64,000 bases of DNA from Leptospira montravelensis (GTDB taxonomy: Bacteria; Spirochaetota; Leptospiria; Leptospirales; Leptospiraceae). Below, in pieces: positions 1 to 9,773 of this stretch (position 1 is its first letter; each line of letters opens with the position of its first letter). The stretch spans positions 558,001 through 622,000 of the forward strand of contig NZ_RQFO01000004.1 of the NCBI RefSeq assembly GCF_004770045.1, given 5' to 3'. The notes under the pieces were generated by a model. The model saw nothing but the letters and a program-made list of their open reading frames with translations. It made no database searches and was not told the origin of the DNA. Made by a program: the position numbers and the translations under genes.

Positions 1-468
1 ATTAGAAAAATTACAAGCAGGATATTCTTGGTAATAAAACTCTTCGAAAGAAAAACCAAACACTTTTTGAATAAGTTCACTCCAGCTGATTTCCGTTAGT
101 TTATCTTTAAATATTTGGTTTGGTTTGGTTTTAGTAAATGGTTTTTCTTTAGGACCTGTTGCCCCAGAATAATGCAAAACAAGTATAGGTTTTCTGCCTT
201 TATGAAGAAACTGACGTACCCCACTAAGTTTCCCTTGGCAGAGGGTACATGAGAAATTTACCAATTCTTTGTTTTTTCGTTGGTTTTCTTTCTGTAGTTT
301 CTTTTGAATTTCTAAAGATTCGGGTACTTTCGATTTCCAGGGAAAAACAAAGTCGCTAGGATCTTGTTCCTCTTGAAATCGGTAAACAGATACCGACTTA
401 TTTTGAATTAAAAATTTAGTTTCTTTAAGAATGTCAGTAAAACGTTCTAAAATTGATTTTTGATCCAT
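1..468 (-). CDS. Partial gene: Cys-containing protein resembling the N-terminal half of family-4 uracil-DNA glycosylases
   Basis: An open frame starts at the ATG at 468, one base after the ntrX stop codon, and runs off the left edge with 156 codons visible. It has a CxxC pair (Cys74, Cys77) followed by an Arg, a Gly-Arg-Lys-Pro-Ile-Leu strand, a Gly/Pro-rich turn with KPF, and a third Cys (Cys152) after a YYQEYPAC stretch. This spacing resembles the iron-sulfur uracil-DNA glycosylase family: CxxC, then GEAPG, PFxG, then KC. The first catalytic motif is not intact, because GEAPG reads SGATG. It may therefore be a divergent glycosylase-fold protein rather than an active enzyme; this is my inference. 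It is cotranscribed as the last visible gene of the ntrYX run. The C-terminal half and any fourth cysteine are outside the window. Confidence 0.6.
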   Translation of the reverse strand, partial: MDQKSILERFTDILKETKFLIQNKSVSVYRFQEEQDPSDFVFPWKSKVPESLEIQKKLQKENQRKNKELVNFSCTLCQGKLSGVRQFLHKGRKPILVLHYSGATGPKEKPFTKTKPNQIFKDKLTEISWSELIQKVFGFSFEEFYYQEYPACNFSN

Positions 469-469
469 A

Positions 470-1822
470 CTAACCTTCGTTTAACTGTTCCACAGAAATA
501 TTTAAAGAACGTAGTTTTCTATATAAATGAGTTCTTTCAATCCCTAATGCTTTGGAAGTCCTTGTCACATTCCCTTCGCAAATCTGTAAGGTTTTGATGA
601 TGTATTGGCGTTCGAATTCTTCTTTGGCATGTTTTAAATCCCCACGGGCCACCATTTCATTGGCTTTTTTAAAACCATGAAGGGCCTCCTTTACATCTTT
701 GGCACGAATGGTTTCACCTGGAACAAGAATACTCAAACGTTCTAAAATATTCATTAGTTCTCTTACATTTCCTGGCCAAAAATGGGAAGTAAGTGCATCC
801 AATCCTTCCCTATCAATGGTTTTAGGTGAAAGATGATTCTCCAAAATAGATTTTTTAAGATAATATTCTACAAGTAATGGGATGTCTTGGTTTCGATCTC
901 GGAGCGGAGGTAATTCCAAAGGAATGACACTTAATGCATAATATAAATCTTCTCGAAACCTTCCTTCTCTAATGGCTTCCTCTACATTGGAATTTGTGGC
1001 TGCAATGATGCGCACATCAACGGGTATAGAATCATTCCCACCCACACGTTCTAATTTTTGTTCGAGAATTACTTTTAAAACTTTGGATTGGATAGAAAGA
1101 GGTAAATCACAAACCTCGTCTAAAAACAAAGTGCCATTATGTGCCGATTCCCATTTCCCAAGCCTGACTTCACTTTTAACGTTACTTCCAAGTAACTCAA
1201 AACCAAATAACTCCTGTTCTATTGTATCTTCCAAAACTGAAGCACAATTAAATTCAATATACGGTTCATTTTTTCTTTTAGAATTTTGATGGATGGACCT
1301 AGCTGTTAACTCTTTTCCCGTCCCATTTTCACCAAAAATAAAAACTCGAGCATTTGTTTGAGCTGCTTGATAAATGGCAAATTTAACTCTTTTGATTGAT
1401 AACGATTCTCCTAAAATTTCATCAATTTCCAATTGGAACTCAGGAATTTCGTAATCTTTAGTTTTTGCCAAAGCCGATTCAATCGTTTGTATCACCTTTT
1501 CTATAGAGAGAGGTTTCTCAAGGAAATCAATTGCACCTTTTTTGGTAGCACTTACTGCCAGTTCAATGGTCCCATGTCCAGAAATCATTACAATGGGCAA
1601 ACCAGGATATAGTTTTTTGCACTCATCTAAAATGGAAAGACCATCTTCCTTACCTACCCAGACATCCAACAGAACCAAAGATGGTCTGTCTTTTGCCAAT
1701 GCTTTTAGTAAAGACTTTCCATTCGCAAAATCTTCCACGGTATAATCTTCATCTTCCAAAATTACGCGCAGAGATTTTCGAATTTCTTTTTCATCATCAA
1801 GTATATAAATTAATTTATGCAT
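470..1822 (-). CDS. ntrX: NtrX/NtrC-type response regulator with AAA+ and Fis domains, lacking the GAFTGA motif
   Basis: This 450-residue protein has the order receiver, AAA+, helix-turn-helix. The receiver domain has acidic residues D9/D10, phospho-acceptor D53 and K103. The AAA+ domain has Walker A GENGTGKE (164-171) and Walker B GTLFLDE (230-236). The C-terminus is a Fis-type DNA-binding helix-turn-helix (about 415-440). Proteins of this family normally remodel sigma-54 holoenzyme through a GAFTGA loop. Here, aligned after ELFG, that loop reads LGSNVK (211-216), so sigma-54 contact is doubtful. The start codon overlaps the ntrY stop by one base, so the sensor and regulator are translationally coupled. 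The rpoN gene lies upstream in the same run. The name ntrX is by architecture and partner; the regulated genes cannot be seen. Confidence 0.85.
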   Translation of the reverse strand: MHKLIYILDDEKEIRKSLRVILEDEDYTVEDFANGKSLLKALAKDRPSLVLLDVWVGKEDGLSILDECKKLYPGLPIVMISGHGTIELAVSATKKGAIDFLEKPLSIEKVIQTIESALAKTKDYEIPEFQLEIDEILGESLSIKRVKFAIYQAAQTNARVFIFGENGTGKELTARSIHQNSKRKNEPYIEFNCASVLEDTIEQELFGFELLGSNVKSEVRLGKWESAHNGTLFLDEVCDLPLSIQSKVLKVILEQKLERVGGNDSIPVDVRIIAATNSNVEEAIREGRFREDLYYALSVIPLELPPLRDRNQDIPLLVEYYLKKSILENHLSPKTIDREGLDALTSHFWPGNVRELMNILERLSILVPGETIRAKDVKEALHGFKKANEMVARGDLKHAKEEFERQYIIKTLQICEGNVTRTSKALGIERTHLYRKLRSLNISVEQLNEG

Positions 1823-3645
1823 TATTGATTATCCAAAGGAAGTTCAATTCTAAATTTACATCCACCCAACTTGGAATCTTCGACGATGATATGTCCATGA
1901 TGATCTATGATAGTTTTTTGAACTATCGCAAGCCCAATTCCCGAACCATGATTTTCCTTTGTAGAAAAATATGGTTCAAATACCTTTTCCTTCCATTCTT
2001 GTTTTAGGCCCGCACCAGAATCATCAATTTCAATAACAATGGATTTACGAAGTGCTTTCTTTTGTAATTTGGACATAACTCGAATTTTTTTTCGTTTTAA
2101 ACTTAGGATGTCCATATCTTCTTTTAAATTTTCACCAGATTGAATGGCCTCTACTGCATTTTTAATCAGATTATTGATCACACCAAGAAACAGTCGTTTA
2201 TCGAGAAAAACTTCAGGTAAATTAGCAGCTAATTTTAATTCAAATTCAATATCGGTGGTATCTTTAAATAATGCCACAGCTTCTTCTAATATTGGATTCA
2301 AATTTTGATTGATCAGAACGGGAACCGGCATCCGTGCAAATTCACTGAACTCTTTCACTAGATGTTCCAAAACTCTCACTTGTCCAATGATAGTTTCTGT
2401 AGAGTCGAAAATAACCGATTCTAAATTTACGGATTTTGGATTTTGGAATTTTCTTTGGATTCTTTGAGCTGATAATTGAATGGGAGTGAGGGGATTTTTA
2501 ATTTCATGGGCCATTCTCTGGGCCACTTCTTTCCAAGCGGCAATCCTTTGCGTATGCATAAGTTCTTCCGATTTTGCTTTTAAATCACTGACCATTTGAT
2601 TGAAACTATCAATGAGGATCCCCATCTCTCCCTCTTCGGTTTTTTCCAATCGAATATCAGATTCACCTAGTGAAACCTTTTTTGTCGCATTCGCCAAATC
2701 TATAATGGGTTTAGAAATTTTCCGTGCAAATAAAAATGAAAAGAGTATGGCAATTAGAAACATTGCGGCAGAAAAGCTAGCAATAGTAATGCGAACACTG
2801 AAAGGGATTTTTTCTTTCCAAAGACTCACCTTCTCATAAGTGGATGTTGCATTTACTATATTTTGTACATCTGCTTCCATACCCAAATGAATTCTTTGAC
2901 CGACGTAAACTTCGAACGCGTCGTTTAATAGAAATTTACAAAGAATATAGGACCTATCTGCAAGATAAAGTCGACTCACAAAAATATCTTTATATTCTGA
3001 ATCCAAAAATTCGAGTTTTTCAATATATCGAAATAGTCCCCTAGACTCGAATTTTAACTTTTTCGATTCTACATATCCCAAATAGTATTCGTTTTTTTCA
3101 AAAAGCCCATTCTCAACACCTTTTTGAAATACCGAATAACCATCGTTTTCTTTACCTTCTAACCTTGATCGAAGAATATTTACTTTTTTTAAAAACTCAG
3201 TTTCAATATCTTTTTCTTCATTTTGTATGATTAAATTAGCAGAACGAAGGGCATTCGATATATCTACTCTGTAAAAACCTTCAATGAGTCTTCCTGTAAG
3301 ATTTGAAGACAAAATAAAAATTGGCAATGAAGGAACAAGTGCCACAAAAAGAAAAGCGAGCGTTAGGCGATAACGAATCGAACTTCTAATTTTACCCGTT
3401 TCTCTATTTCGACGATTCCTATAAACGTAACTTAATATAAGGGAAAGGATAAAAAATGGAATAAGAATGAATAAATAAGTATCTAATTTAGAAAAAAAAG
3501 AAATGTCTTCTTCCTTACGAAAAAAAACCAATTCAGAAAAGCCGACGGATATTCCTATGGTTAGAAAAAATATAAAAATATCACGTAAGTAATATCGATT
3601 TTCATCAGATAAACTAGGAAAAAATTTTAAGAGCTTATTTGGCAT
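1822..3645 (-). CDS. ntrY: NtrY-like membrane sensor histidine kinase
   Basis: The protein has about 607 residues. Two N-terminal membrane spans are followed by a basic loop, a third span, a long extracytoplasmic sensor region (about 120-290) and a further span. A HAMP-like segment (RKISKPIIDLANATKK) comes next. The kinase core has H-box AHEIKNPLTPIQ, N-box NLIKNAVEAI, G1 DDSGAGL and G2 GSGIGLAIV, so all ATP-binding and phospho-acceptor motifs are intact. I chose the ATG at 3645. An in-frame TTG at 3666 would lengthen the protein by seven residues and overlap ptsH further. It overlaps the end of ptsH and is followed directly by its partner regulator. The NPLTPIQLSAQR signature is typical of NtrY. 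The signal it senses is unknown. Confidence 0.88.
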   Translation of the reverse strand: MPNKLLKFFPSLSDENRYYLRDIFIFFLTIGISVGFSELVFFRKEEDISFFSKLDTYLFILIPFFILSLILSYVYRNRRNRETGKIRSSIRYRLTLAFLFVALVPSLPIFILSSNLTGRLIEGFYRVDISNALRSANLIIQNEEKDIETEFLKKVNILRSRLEGKENDGYSVFQKGVENGLFEKNEYYLGYVESKKLKFESRGLFRYIEKLEFLDSEYKDIFVSRLYLADRSYILCKFLLNDAFEVYVGQRIHLGMEADVQNIVNATSTYEKVSLWKEKIPFSVRITIASFSAAMFLIAILFSFLFARKISKPIIDLANATKKVSLGESDIRLEKTEEGEMGILIDSFNQMVSDLKAKSEELMHTQRIAAWKEVAQRMAHEIKNPLTPIQLSAQRIQRKFQNPKSVNLESVIFDSTETIIGQVRVLEHLVKEFSEFARMPVPVLINQNLNPILEEAVALFKDTTDIEFELKLAANLPEVFLDKRLFLGVINNLIKNAVEAIQSGENLKEDMDILSLKRKKIRVMSKLQKKALRKSIVIEIDDSGAGLKQEWKEKVFEPYFSTKENHGSGIGLAIVQKTIIDHHGHIIVEDSKLGGCKFRIELPLDNQ

Positions 3646-3910
3646 TTGTTTCGAAGTTTCTTTCAACCAAAGCTTCTAAAGCAAGAAGTGCCTCCTCTTC
3701 GCCTTTTCCATCTGCTTTTACAGAAAAAATTGTTCCTGGACCCAAAGCTAACATCATAAGGCCCATAATTGACTTTCCATTGACTTCAATATCATCTTTG
3801 ACAACAAAAATTTCACAAGGAAAACTTGCTGCCATTTTGACAAACAAGGAAGCAGGCCTTGCATGAAGTCCACTACTGTCTTCTCTAATCTTTAATTGGA
3901 TTTGTTTCAA
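3635..3910 (-). CDS. ptsH: HPr-family phosphocarrier protein
   Basis: This 91-residue HPr has the catalytic GLHARPAS motif with His16 and the regulatory VNGKSIMG segment with Ser47, the residue phosphorylated by HPr kinase. It directly follows hprK, overlapping it by 26 bases. No PTS sugar permease or enzyme I is nearby, which fits a regulatory role rather than sugar uptake. The only plausible start is a TTG (3908-3910), giving the usual HPr beginning MKQIQLKI. The length is normal for the family. The next gene (ntrY) starts inside its 3' end. Confidence 0.92.
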   Translation of the reverse strand: MKQIQLKIREDSSGLHARPASLFVKMAASFPCEIFVVKDDIEVNGKSIMGLMMLALGPGTIFSVKADGKGEEEALLALEALVERNFETNAK

Positions 3911-4853
3911 TTGTACTCTGTTGGATGTATGTATTTAGTTTATTTGAAAATTCTTTGGCACTATTTTTTCCCATTTTACGTAACCGTTGGTTCATAGCTG
4001 CCGTTTCTACAATGATAGGTATATTTCTTCCTGGTTTCACCGGGATCTCTATGTAAGGGACAGATACTCCAAGGATCTCTTCCATACTTTGTTCGATCCC
4101 TGTTCTTTCATATTCTCCCGCAGTTTGTTCTTCCCATTCTTTTAAATTAATAATGAGTTCAATGAGTTTATGATCTCTTACAGAACCTACACCAAACAAG
4201 TCTTTGATGTTTAAGATTCCAAGACCTCTAATTTCCATATGATGACGAAGTAAATCAGAACAAGAACCAATCAAATAACTTTCACTCAAACGGCGAATCT
4301 CTACCATATCATCGGCAACAAGTCTGTGACCCCGTTCAATGAGTTCCAATGCTGTTTCACTTTTTCCTACACCGGAACGTCCAGTGAGTAAAGTTCCAAT
4401 ACCAAATACTTCAATGAGTACTCCATGACGCATCGTTCGTGGTGCAAGAGCTCGGTCTAATATTTGAGAAATAAGTGTGATAAATCTATGTGTGGCAATT
4501 TCCGTTTTAAAGAGGGGAATTCCTTTTGATTTTGCTCTTTCTACAAACGGAATTTGCGGTTCATTTCCGTGGGTGTAGATGATACAATTCAAATGAAACT
4601 CAAAAAATTTATCAGTAATTTCCTGAAGTTTGTCTTCGGATAATGAGTTTAGGTAGGCCCACTCTCCTTTGCCTAAAATCTGAATCCTATCATTTGCGAA
4701 AAAGTCGAAAAATCCAGTCAGTGATAATCCTGGTCGATTGATTTCCGCATTGTTGATACGATTGGTGAGGCCCGCCTCCCCCGTTATCAAAATCAGTTGG
4801 AGATCTTCATGATCTTTTAAAATTGTATCAACAGTGATCCCAGGAACTGGCAT
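3885..4853 (-). CDS. hprK: HPr kinase/phosphorylase
   Basis: This 322-residue protein has the family's two-part layout: a variable N-terminal domain (1-130) and a C-terminal kinase domain. The kinase domain carries the P-loop GRSGVGKSETALE, then VADDMVEI and the HprK signature MEIRGLGILNI. It phosphorylates and dephosphorylates the serine of HPr, encoded next door. The start is the ATG at 4853, preceded by AAGGGG at good spacing and only four bases after the rpoN stop. In spirochaetes and proteobacteria this pair is usually linked to rpoN or two-component genes, as here. Its effector metabolite cannot be deduced. Confidence 0.95.
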   Translation of the reverse strand: MPVPGITVDTILKDHEDLQLILITGEAGLTNRINNAEINRPGLSLTGFFDFFANDRIQILGKGEWAYLNSLSEDKLQEITDKFFEFHLNCIIYTHGNEPQIPFVERAKSKGIPLFKTEIATHRFITLISQILDRALAPRTMRHGVLIEVFGIGTLLTGRSGVGKSETALELIERGHRLVADDMVEIRRLSESYLIGSCSDLLRHHMEIRGLGILNIKDLFGVGSVRDHKLIELIINLKEWEEQTAGEYERTGIEQSMEEILGVSVPYIEIPVKPGRNIPIIVETAAMNQRLRKMGKNSAKEFSNKLNTYIQQSTIETNPIKD

Positions 4854-4857
4854 TGGT

Positions 4858-6279
4858 TTACCCCTTTAGAGAACTGATCCGCTTTCTTTCATTCGAAGGT
4901 AGGATTCTTAAAACCTTTCTATACTTTGCAACTGTTCTACGAGCAATTTCAATTCCTTTTTTTTCCATCAGTTCAACGATGTCTTGGTCAGACAAAGGAT
5001 TGTTTTCATCTTCTTCTTTCACCAAATTACGAATGATTTCATGAATTTTTTTGGAACTTTCTTTTCCGCCTTCCGCAGACCTAACGCCAGAAGAAAAAAA
5101 CCATTTGAGTTCAAAAATCCCCCAAGTAGTTTGAATATATTTATTGGTTGTTATGCGAGATATTGTTGATTCATGTAGATTTAGTTTTTCTGCTACTTCT
5201 TTTAAAGTAAGCGGTTTGATAAACCCAATCCCACCACGAAAAAAATCTACTTGAAAATCAATGATACAACTTACAACTCTTTGTAAAGTTTGTCTTCTTT
5301 GTTGAATGGAACGGATGAGCCACTGGGCTGAACTAAATTTCGATTGAAAATACTCTTTTTCTTTAGGTGGGAGTTTATGATTTAAAAGTTCACGGTATTC
5401 TTCTTGGATAGTTAATTTAGGTAACCATTCATCATTAATGAATATATTAAACTCGTTTCCGACTTCTTTAACAACAACATCGGCAACAACATAATCAATT
5501 TTTCTACCTTGGTAGGTTGTGGCGGGATATGGCTCCAATTTTTTAATGAGCCTTGCCAAGGTAATTATTTCTTCTTCTGTAATTTTAAGGTTTTTAGCGA
5601 TTTTTTTATAATCTACCTTCTCTAAGTCCGATAAAAATTCTCCAATCAATTGATGTAAAAGTGTATTATCGGGAAAAAGAATTTTTCCTTGGATGAGTAA
5701 GGTTTCTTGCATATCACGAGCGCCAATCCCAATGGGATCAAGTTCGTTGATTACCTGTAATACTCGCCTAACTTTAGATTCAGGATAACCCATTTCTTTT
5801 GAAACCAAACCTAAATCATCAGTAATAAATCCCTTATCATCAATCATACTAATGAGGACTTCCCCAATTTCAAATTCTAACTTGGTTAGTTTGATCATTC
5901 TCAACTGATTCAGTAGATGTTCTTCTAAGGTTTCCCCACGTGTGGAAGATTCTATGTATTTTTGGTTTCTATCACTTGCTTCCGTATCGTAAGAACGAGG
6001 ACCTTCTAAGGAATAAGAATCTTGCCAATTGACATCGGTGCTTTTTTCGTGATTTAATTTTTCTAAACGTTTTACCTCATCGATAGAAAAAAGTTCAGGC
6101 ATTTTCGTTTTTTCATCGGTACCCATTTCATCTAAGAGAGGATTTTCCAATAATTCATTTTGAATTTTATCAGAAAGTTCTAAAGTGGATAAAGACAAAA
6201 GTTCAATGGACTGACGTAAGTCCTGGGTCATCACTAATTTTTGCGTTTGGCGTTGTGAAAGTGAAGCCCCGAGTTTCAT
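4858..6279 (-). CDS. rpoN: RNA polymerase sigma-54 factor
   Basis: This 473-residue sigma-54 starts with the Gln/Leu-rich region I (LSQRQTQKLVMTQDLRQS) that contacts activators. It has an acidic region II, the core-binding region III, a helix-turn-helix (LHESTISRIT) and the RpoN box ARRTVAKYRKVL near the C-terminus. It initiates transcription from -24/-12 promoters with the help of AAA+ activators. The ATG is adjacent to the lptB stop with no gap. The position between lptB and hprK matches the lptB-rpoN-PTS gene order known from many Gram-negative bacteria. Confidence 0.96.
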   Translation of the reverse strand: MKLGASLSQRQTQKLVMTQDLRQSIELLSLSTLELSDKIQNELLENPLLDEMGTDEKTKMPELFSIDEVKRLEKLNHEKSTDVNWQDSYSLEGPRSYDTEASDRNQKYIESSTRGETLEEHLLNQLRMIKLTKLEFEIGEVLISMIDDKGFITDDLGLVSKEMGYPESKVRRVLQVINELDPIGIGARDMQETLLIQGKILFPDNTLLHQLIGEFLSDLEKVDYKKIAKNLKITEEEIITLARLIKKLEPYPATTYQGRKIDYVVADVVVKEVGNEFNIFINDEWLPKLTIQEEYRELLNHKLPPKEKEYFQSKFSSAQWLIRSIQQRRQTLQRVVSCIIDFQVDFFRGGIGFIKPLTLKEVAEKLNLHESTISRITTNKYIQTTWGIFELKWFFSSGVRSAEGGKESSKKIHEIIRNLVKEEDENNPLSDQDIVELMEKKGIEIARRTVAKYRKVLRILPSNERKRISSLKG

Positions 6280-7053
6280 TTAGAGTTTAAAATCCTCACC
6301 CAAATAAATTCGTCTTGTTTCTGGATCGTTTATCAAATCATCAGCTGTTCCTGAAATCAAAATCCGTCCACTATACATGATGTAGGCTCTGTCAGTAATT
6401 TTTAAGGTTTCTCTTACGTTATGGTCAGTAATCAAAATTCCGAGTCCACGTTCCTTTAAGGATTGGATGACATTTTGAATGTCTTTAACTGCAATGGGGT
6501 CTACACCCGCAAATGGTTCATCCAAAAGTATAAAATCGGGATTTGTCACTAGTGCCCTTGCAATTTCGCAACGCCTTCTTTCTCCACCGGACAATGTGTA
6601 CCCTTTTTGATTTGCCACTCGCATGATCTGTAACTCCAGAAGAAGTTCATCCCTACGACGAATGATTTCATCCCCAGGAAGGTTCATGGTTTCTAAAATG
6701 GCCTCTAAATTTTCGGCAACAGTAAGTTTACGAAAGATACTTGCTTCCTGTGCCAAATATCCTACACCCATTCTTGCCCGGATATGCATGGGAGCTTTTG
6801 TCAGATCTTCATTATCGATAAAGACATGGCCTTCATCAGGTGTGACAAAACCAACGCTCATATAAAAACTAGTGGTTTTACCTGCTCCATTAGGACCAAG
6901 GAGACCTACAATTTCGCCTTTTCTTATATAAAAACTAACACCATCGACTACTTTGCGTTTGTTATAAATTTTTACTAAATTTTCCATCCGGAATGTTTTT
7001 ACATTCGGATCCATTTCCTTTTCTATTGTTTGCGGTTTACTTTTTTTCGCCAT
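6280..7053 (-). CDS. lptB: LPS export ABC transporter ATP-binding protein
   Basis: This 257-residue ABC ATPase has Walker [11 protein letters not shown]-loop, signature [15 protein letters not shown], Walker [14 protein letters not shown] and switch His in ITDHNVRET. The LSGGERRR signature and FAGVDP are typical of LptB, which powers LPS extraction from the inner membrane together with LptF/LptG (not in this window). About 22 residues precede the usual LptB start; an internal Met at residue 23 (MENLVKIYN) is an alternative start. It overlaps the lptA-like gene by 17 bases and abuts rpoN. Confidence 0.94.
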   Translation of the reverse strand: MAKKSKPQTIEKEMDPNVKTFRMENLVKIYNKRKVVDGVSFYIRKGEIVGLLGPNGAGKTTSFYMSVGFVTPDEGHVFIDNEDLTKAPMHIRARMGVGYLAQEASIFRKLTVAENLEAILETMNLPGDEIIRRRDELLLELQIMRVANQKGYTLSGGERRRCEIARALVTNPDFILLDEPFAGVDPIAVKDIQNVIQSLKERGLGILITDHNVRETLKITDRAYIMYSGRILISGTADDLINDPETRRIYLGEDFKL

Positions 7054-8374
7054 TCGGTATTACCTTGAGTCCATCTGTCAGATAGGCTCTATCCGATTTT
7101 GGAAAGAGAATGATTTTCCCTGCCGAAACCTTAGTACTGTCCTTAACTAAAGTTGGATTTCCTTCCAAAACCAATTCATCTTTTATTTCATAATAAGTTG
7201 CAAACTCGCCAGTTGCGGTTGCTGATTGGGTTTCCACCTGAACATCACCCCGAGCCACAGTTTCAAAACGTTCATCAAACCTTTCCAAAAAGACCGCTGT
7301 TAGTTGGCCCTTCTCACTCAGTTCTTTTTTATCTAAAAAAACGATACGTGGACTTTCTGTTAGATAAGAATAACCCTTATCTTTATCATAAGACAAAAGC
7401 CCACCCTCCATACGATATCCATTTTCTTTATCTAAATAACTTACATTCCCTGTAGCCTTGATATCTTTATTATTACGTCTACTTTCTAAGGTGTTAGCTC
7501 TAAACTCAGAAGTTTTTCTATACATAAAGGCATCACCATTCATTGAAGTTACAGTTTCTTTGCCTTTATTTTGATGAGTTAATGTTTTCCCAGTAAAGAG
7601 AGTGACTACACGTTCTTTAGTACTTGTATCTTTTTCTTTATCTTTTTTATTTTCATAAGAAACTTGGTAGATCGTTGCATCACCTTCTAGTTGGATACTT
7701 CCTTCTTTTACAAAGTAAGTTAAGGTTTGACCAATTAAAAAACGATTTTCTGAAAATAGAAATGGTTCACCTGATAAATCCATCCTATCGTCTTTTTCTG
7801 AAAAAACCGCATCCTCACCAAATACTTGAAATTCCTCTGAAGTAACCACAACCTTCCCGGCTAAATTTGTTTTGGCTTCTTCCAAATACCTAACAATGGA
7901 TTCGCATTGGATCTTAACTACTTTGCCATCTTTTTTCTGCAAAAGAACCGGATGATTTTCAAGACTCACCGTTCCGGCCATTTTATTATAGATCCCTTTT
8001 GCTGCTGTTAAAGTTACTCCATTTTGAAAATCTTCTACAACCACTTGGCCTTTTAAATTTCCGACCAGGGCATCTTCCCCAATAATTTCAATTTCTCTGG
8101 CGCTGAGTTTTATACTTTTATGCATGATATAAGCACCTCCACCGAGAATAAAAACCTTCATGGGAATTCCGTTGATGGTTCTCTCTTCTTGGGTAAGGCT
8201 ACTTCCACCCCACATCACTGGTATTTTATCTTTAGATTCTTTTTTTTTCTCAGGAGAAAAGATAGTTTCCTCTTTTTTCAATAGATCTTCTGACCCATAT
8301 AACAAAGGGATAGGTGAAGGATTGGCATTCAGAAAAGAATAGGAAAAAATAAAAAGTATAATAAGTTTTTTCAT
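7037..8374 (-). CDS. lptA: LptA/OstA-family periplasmic LPS transport protein, large form
   Basis: This 445-residue protein has an N-terminal signal peptide ([17 protein letters not shown]). It is followed by repeated beta-rich OstA-like segments such as [41 protein letters not shown] and [14 protein letters not shown]. LptA forms the beta-jellyroll bridge that carries LPS across the periplasm. Enterobacterial LptA is about 185 residues, so this version probably contains two or more OstA units. The assignment rests on these repeats and on the position between lptC and lptB. Its start overlaps the lptC stop (ATGA). Confidence 0.85.
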   Translation of the reverse strand: MKKLIILFIFSYSFLNANPSPIPLLYGSEDLLKKEETIFSPEKKKESKDKIPVMWGGSSLTQEERTINGIPMKVFILGGGAYIMHKSIKLSAREIEIIGEDALVGNLKGQVVVEDFQNGVTLTAAKGIYNKMAGTVSLENHPVLLQKKDGKVVKIQCESIVRYLEEAKTNLAGKVVVTSEEFQVFGEDAVFSEKDDRMDLSGEPFLFSENRFLIGQTLTYFVKEGSIQLEGDATIYQVSYENKKDKEKDTSTKERVVTLFTGKTLTHQNKGKETVTSMNGDAFMYRKTSEFRANTLESRRNNKDIKATGNVSYLDKENGYRMEGGLLSYDKDKGYSYLTESPRIVFLDKKELSEKGQLTAVFLERFDERFETVARGDVQVETQSATATGEFATYYEIKDELVLEGNPTLVKDSTKVSAGKIILFPKSDRAYLTDGLKVIPNGEKK

Positions 8375-8916
8375 GGTTTATCCTTTAGGGGATTACTTCC
8401 ACCAACAGTTACCGCTTTTGGATGGATGATGGTAAACTTATTCAAACTTTTATCAGCTCTTAATCCTTTCCCGCGGATGGTGGTTCCATCAGAATAAACT
8501 AATACGTCTTCTTCCGAAGATAAGGTTTTTTCATCTAAATTATAAGTCAAAGATTCTGATTCGATGTATTTTCCATCGTTTGTTTTTAATTTTACTTTTC
8601 CGTTTAAAACCACTGTTTTTGTAGAATGATTGATTTCTCCGCGATCTCCTGTCATCGCAGAAGTCGCATTCCCTTTTTCAAACTGTTTAAACTCAAAACC
8701 ATAAACGATTGTTTTATTTTCTTTTGGAAATATATAAGATTCAGCACCTTTCAGTTTCCATTCTAATTCCCCTGTTTCTTTATAAGAAGAACGAGAAAAA
8801 TTACGCATAGAGATCATAGACCCTGATTCTTTTTCTAATTCAATGCGAAGGTATTCCTTATCTTTGCAATGAACCATTGCCAAAATGAATATAGGAATCA
8901 GCATCCTTCGCATCAT
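8371..8916 (-). CDS. lptC: LptC-like lipoprotein of the LPS export pathway
   Basis: This 181-residue protein has a short hydrophobic leader ending in a lipobox-like AMVHC (Cys17), so it is probably a lipoprotein rather than a bitopic protein as in E. coli. The rest is beta-rich with LptC-like strands (ELEWKLKGAESYIF, YGFEFKQF, GDRGEINHSTKTVVL, SESLTYNLDEKTLSS). LptC links the inner-membrane LptBFG complex to LptA. Its place directly before the lptA-like gene, with a 4-base overlap, supports the call. The lipid anchor is inferred from the leader only. Confidence 0.82.
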   Translation of the reverse strand: MMRRMLIPIFILAMVHCKDKEYLRIELEKESGSMISMRNFSRSSYKETGELEWKLKGAESYIFPKENKTIVYGFEFKQFEKGNATSAMTGDRGEINHSTKTVVLNGKVKLKTNDGKYIESESLTYNLDEKTLSSEEDVLVYSDGTTIRGKGLRADKSLNKFTIIHPKAVTVGGSNPLKDKP

Positions 8917-8926
8917 AAAGGAAACT

Positions 8927-9772
8927 TCAGGCCTCTAAAAATTTGGTTTTAACTAATCGATCGAGTTCGAGTAGTTGTGTTAAAAGATTTTTAGCCTTTG
9001 CTAATGGGAATTGAGTGGTGGCATCAGAAAGTGCTTTTTCTGGATCAGGATGTACTTCCATAAAAAGTCCTTCCACACCGACAGAAACTGCTCCGCGCAC
9101 CATATGAGGAATAAATTCACGAACCCCACCTGTAATGTTTCCGGCGGCTCCTGGAAGTTGTGCGGAGTGAGTTCCATCAAAAACAATCGGAATTCCATGT
9201 TTGTGCATCATGGGAATCCCACGTAGATCAAACACCAAGTTACCGTAACCGAAACTGGCTCCCCTTTCGGTTACCATATACTTTTCAGATCCAGACTCTT
9301 GGATTTTTGTTTTGATATGACGGGTGTCATCCGGTGCCATAAACTGGCCTTTTTTGACATTCACCCATTTTCCTGTTTCTGCGGCTTTTGCAATGAGATC
9401 AGTTTGGCGGCTTAGAAAAGCAGGGATTTGAAAAATATCAACTGTATCTTTTAAAGGATCGACTTGGATGGTTTCGTGAATGTCTGTAAGTACAGGAACA
9501 TTGTATTTGTTTTTGATAAAATCTAGAAGTTTCCTTCCTTCTTCCAAACCAGGTCCTCTGTAGGAATTGATCGAAGAACGATTGGCTTTATCAAAGGAAG
9601 ACTTAAAGATATAAACAATCCCTAAATCATCACAAATGGCTTTCATCTCTCCACAAACTCTGTCGAGTAAGTCTTTGTTTTCCATCACACAAGGTCCGGA
9701 AATTAAAAAGAAGGGATTTCGACCCCCGATTTTTTTACCGAAAAATTCTCTTTCTTCAATTAAATCGTACAT
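8927..9772 (-). CDS. kdsA: 3-deoxy-8-phosphooctulonate (Kdo-8-phosphate) synthase
   Basis: This 281-residue enzyme condenses arabinose-5-phosphate and phosphoenolpyruvate into Kdo-8-phosphate, an LPS core precursor. Family motifs seen are SGPCVMEN, FKSSFDKANRSS, TDIHE, FQIPAFLSRQTDL, NVKKGQFMAP and FDGTHSAQLPG. The length is normal for KdsA. It starts at an ATG preceded by a strong GGAGG. It follows pyrG by one base and precedes lptC, so Kdo synthesis and LPS export genes are physically joined here. Confidence 0.96.
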   Translation of the reverse strand: MYDLIEEREFFGKKIGGRNPFFLISGPCVMENKDLLDRVCGEMKAICDDLGIVYIFKSSFDKANRSSINSYRGPGLEEGRKLLDFIKNKYNVPVLTDIHETIQVDPLKDTVDIFQIPAFLSRQTDLIAKAAETGKWVNVKKGQFMAPDDTRHIKTKIQESGSEKYMVTERGASFGYGNLVFDLRGIPMMHKHGIPIVFDGTHSAQLPGAAGNITGGVREFIPHMVRGAVSVGVEGLFMEVHPDPEKALSDATTQFPLAKAKNLLTQLLELDRLVKTKFLEA

Positions 9773-9773
9773 C

